The translations under genes and the position numbers were made by a program. A model generated the notes under the pieces. That model worked only from the letters and a program-made list of their open reading frames with translations, was not told the origin of the DNA and searched no databases. Source: Phycisphaerales bacterium UBA854 (GTDB lineage Bacteria > Planctomycetota > Phycisphaerae > Phycisphaerales > SM1A02). Taken from it: a stretch of DNA of 5,498 nucleotides. Positions 5,449 to 5,498 of the stretch are shown piece after piece (within the stretch, counting starts at the first letter, position 1; every line of letters begins with the position of its first letter). The stretch lies in NCBI GenBank assembly GCA_002295885.1, contig DBGM01000014.1:19010-24507 (forward strand). The letters are read 5' to 3'.

Positions 5449-5498
5449 CGGCGCCTGGTCTTCTTCTTGGCCGCCTTCTTCTTGGCAACCTTCTTCTT
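5445..5498 (-). CDS. C-terminal tail of a lysine-rich protein (partial)
   Basis: The window begins, on the minus strand, inside a reading frame giving KKKVAKKKAAKKKTRRR and then TGA. Three AAG-AAG-AAG clusters spaced by small residues form a strongly basic, probably disordered tail. Such tails are known on nucleic-acid-binding proteins (histone H1-like proteins, some HU, topoisomerase I, ribosome-associated or RNA-binding proteins), so DNA or RNA binding is likely, but 17 residues cannot identify the gene. Support for this frame over the other two comes from the repeating codons and the GTGA overlap with the TPR gene. It is probably an upstream member of the same operon. Confidence 0.6.
   Translation of the reverse strand, partial: KKKVAKKKAAKKKTRRR

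Overview
This is a dense, GC-rich bacterial chromosomal segment. There is one rightward gene at the left, a tyrosine recombinase of the XerC type. A leftward block of at least six genes fills the rest of the window and converges on it. Stacked genes, high GC, little visible Shine-Dalgarno sequence before some genes, a lipoprotein of no recognised family and a lysine-rich AKKKA-type protein tail fit a planctomycete, perhaps a Phycisphaerae-type lineage. That assignment is inference from style only, because no rRNA or other lineage marker is present.

Layout: 1-47 is leader sequence with a perfect 12-bp tandem duplication and a good ribosome binding site. 48-1061 (+) is xerC. 1062-1107 is the convergent gap, and a 14-bp hairpin at 1093-1124 runs from it into the end of the opposing gene. 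On the minus strand, in transcription order from the right edge, come: the last 17 codons of a lysine/arginine-rich protein (5498-5445), a secreted TPR protein (5448-3889), yebC (3864-3121), acylphosphatase (3124-2843), a small putative lipoprotein (2811-2335) and a membrane-anchored family 2 glycosyltransferase (2304-1108). Junctions are a 4-nt GTGA overlap, a 24-bp gap, a 4-nt ATGA overlap, a 31-bp gap and a 30-bp gap. The block therefore looks like one transcription unit whose promoter lies beyond the right edge. No intergenic stretch reaches 300 bases.

Functionally the block is mixed. YebC is a translation/regulatory factor and acylphosphatase is a small housekeeping hydrolase. The TPR protein, the lipoprotein and the glycosyltransferase point to the cell envelope. 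XerC is a chromosome-dimer-resolution type recombinase with all catalytic residues intact. I see no IS element, CRISPR array, tRNA, rRNA, phage gene or defence system, and no clear evidence of a new biological system. The most interesting items are the unrecognised lipoprotein and its glycosyltransferase neighbour, the roughly 30-residue insertion in the XerC N-terminal domain, and the terminator-like hairpin whose loop carries the glycosyltransferase stop codon.
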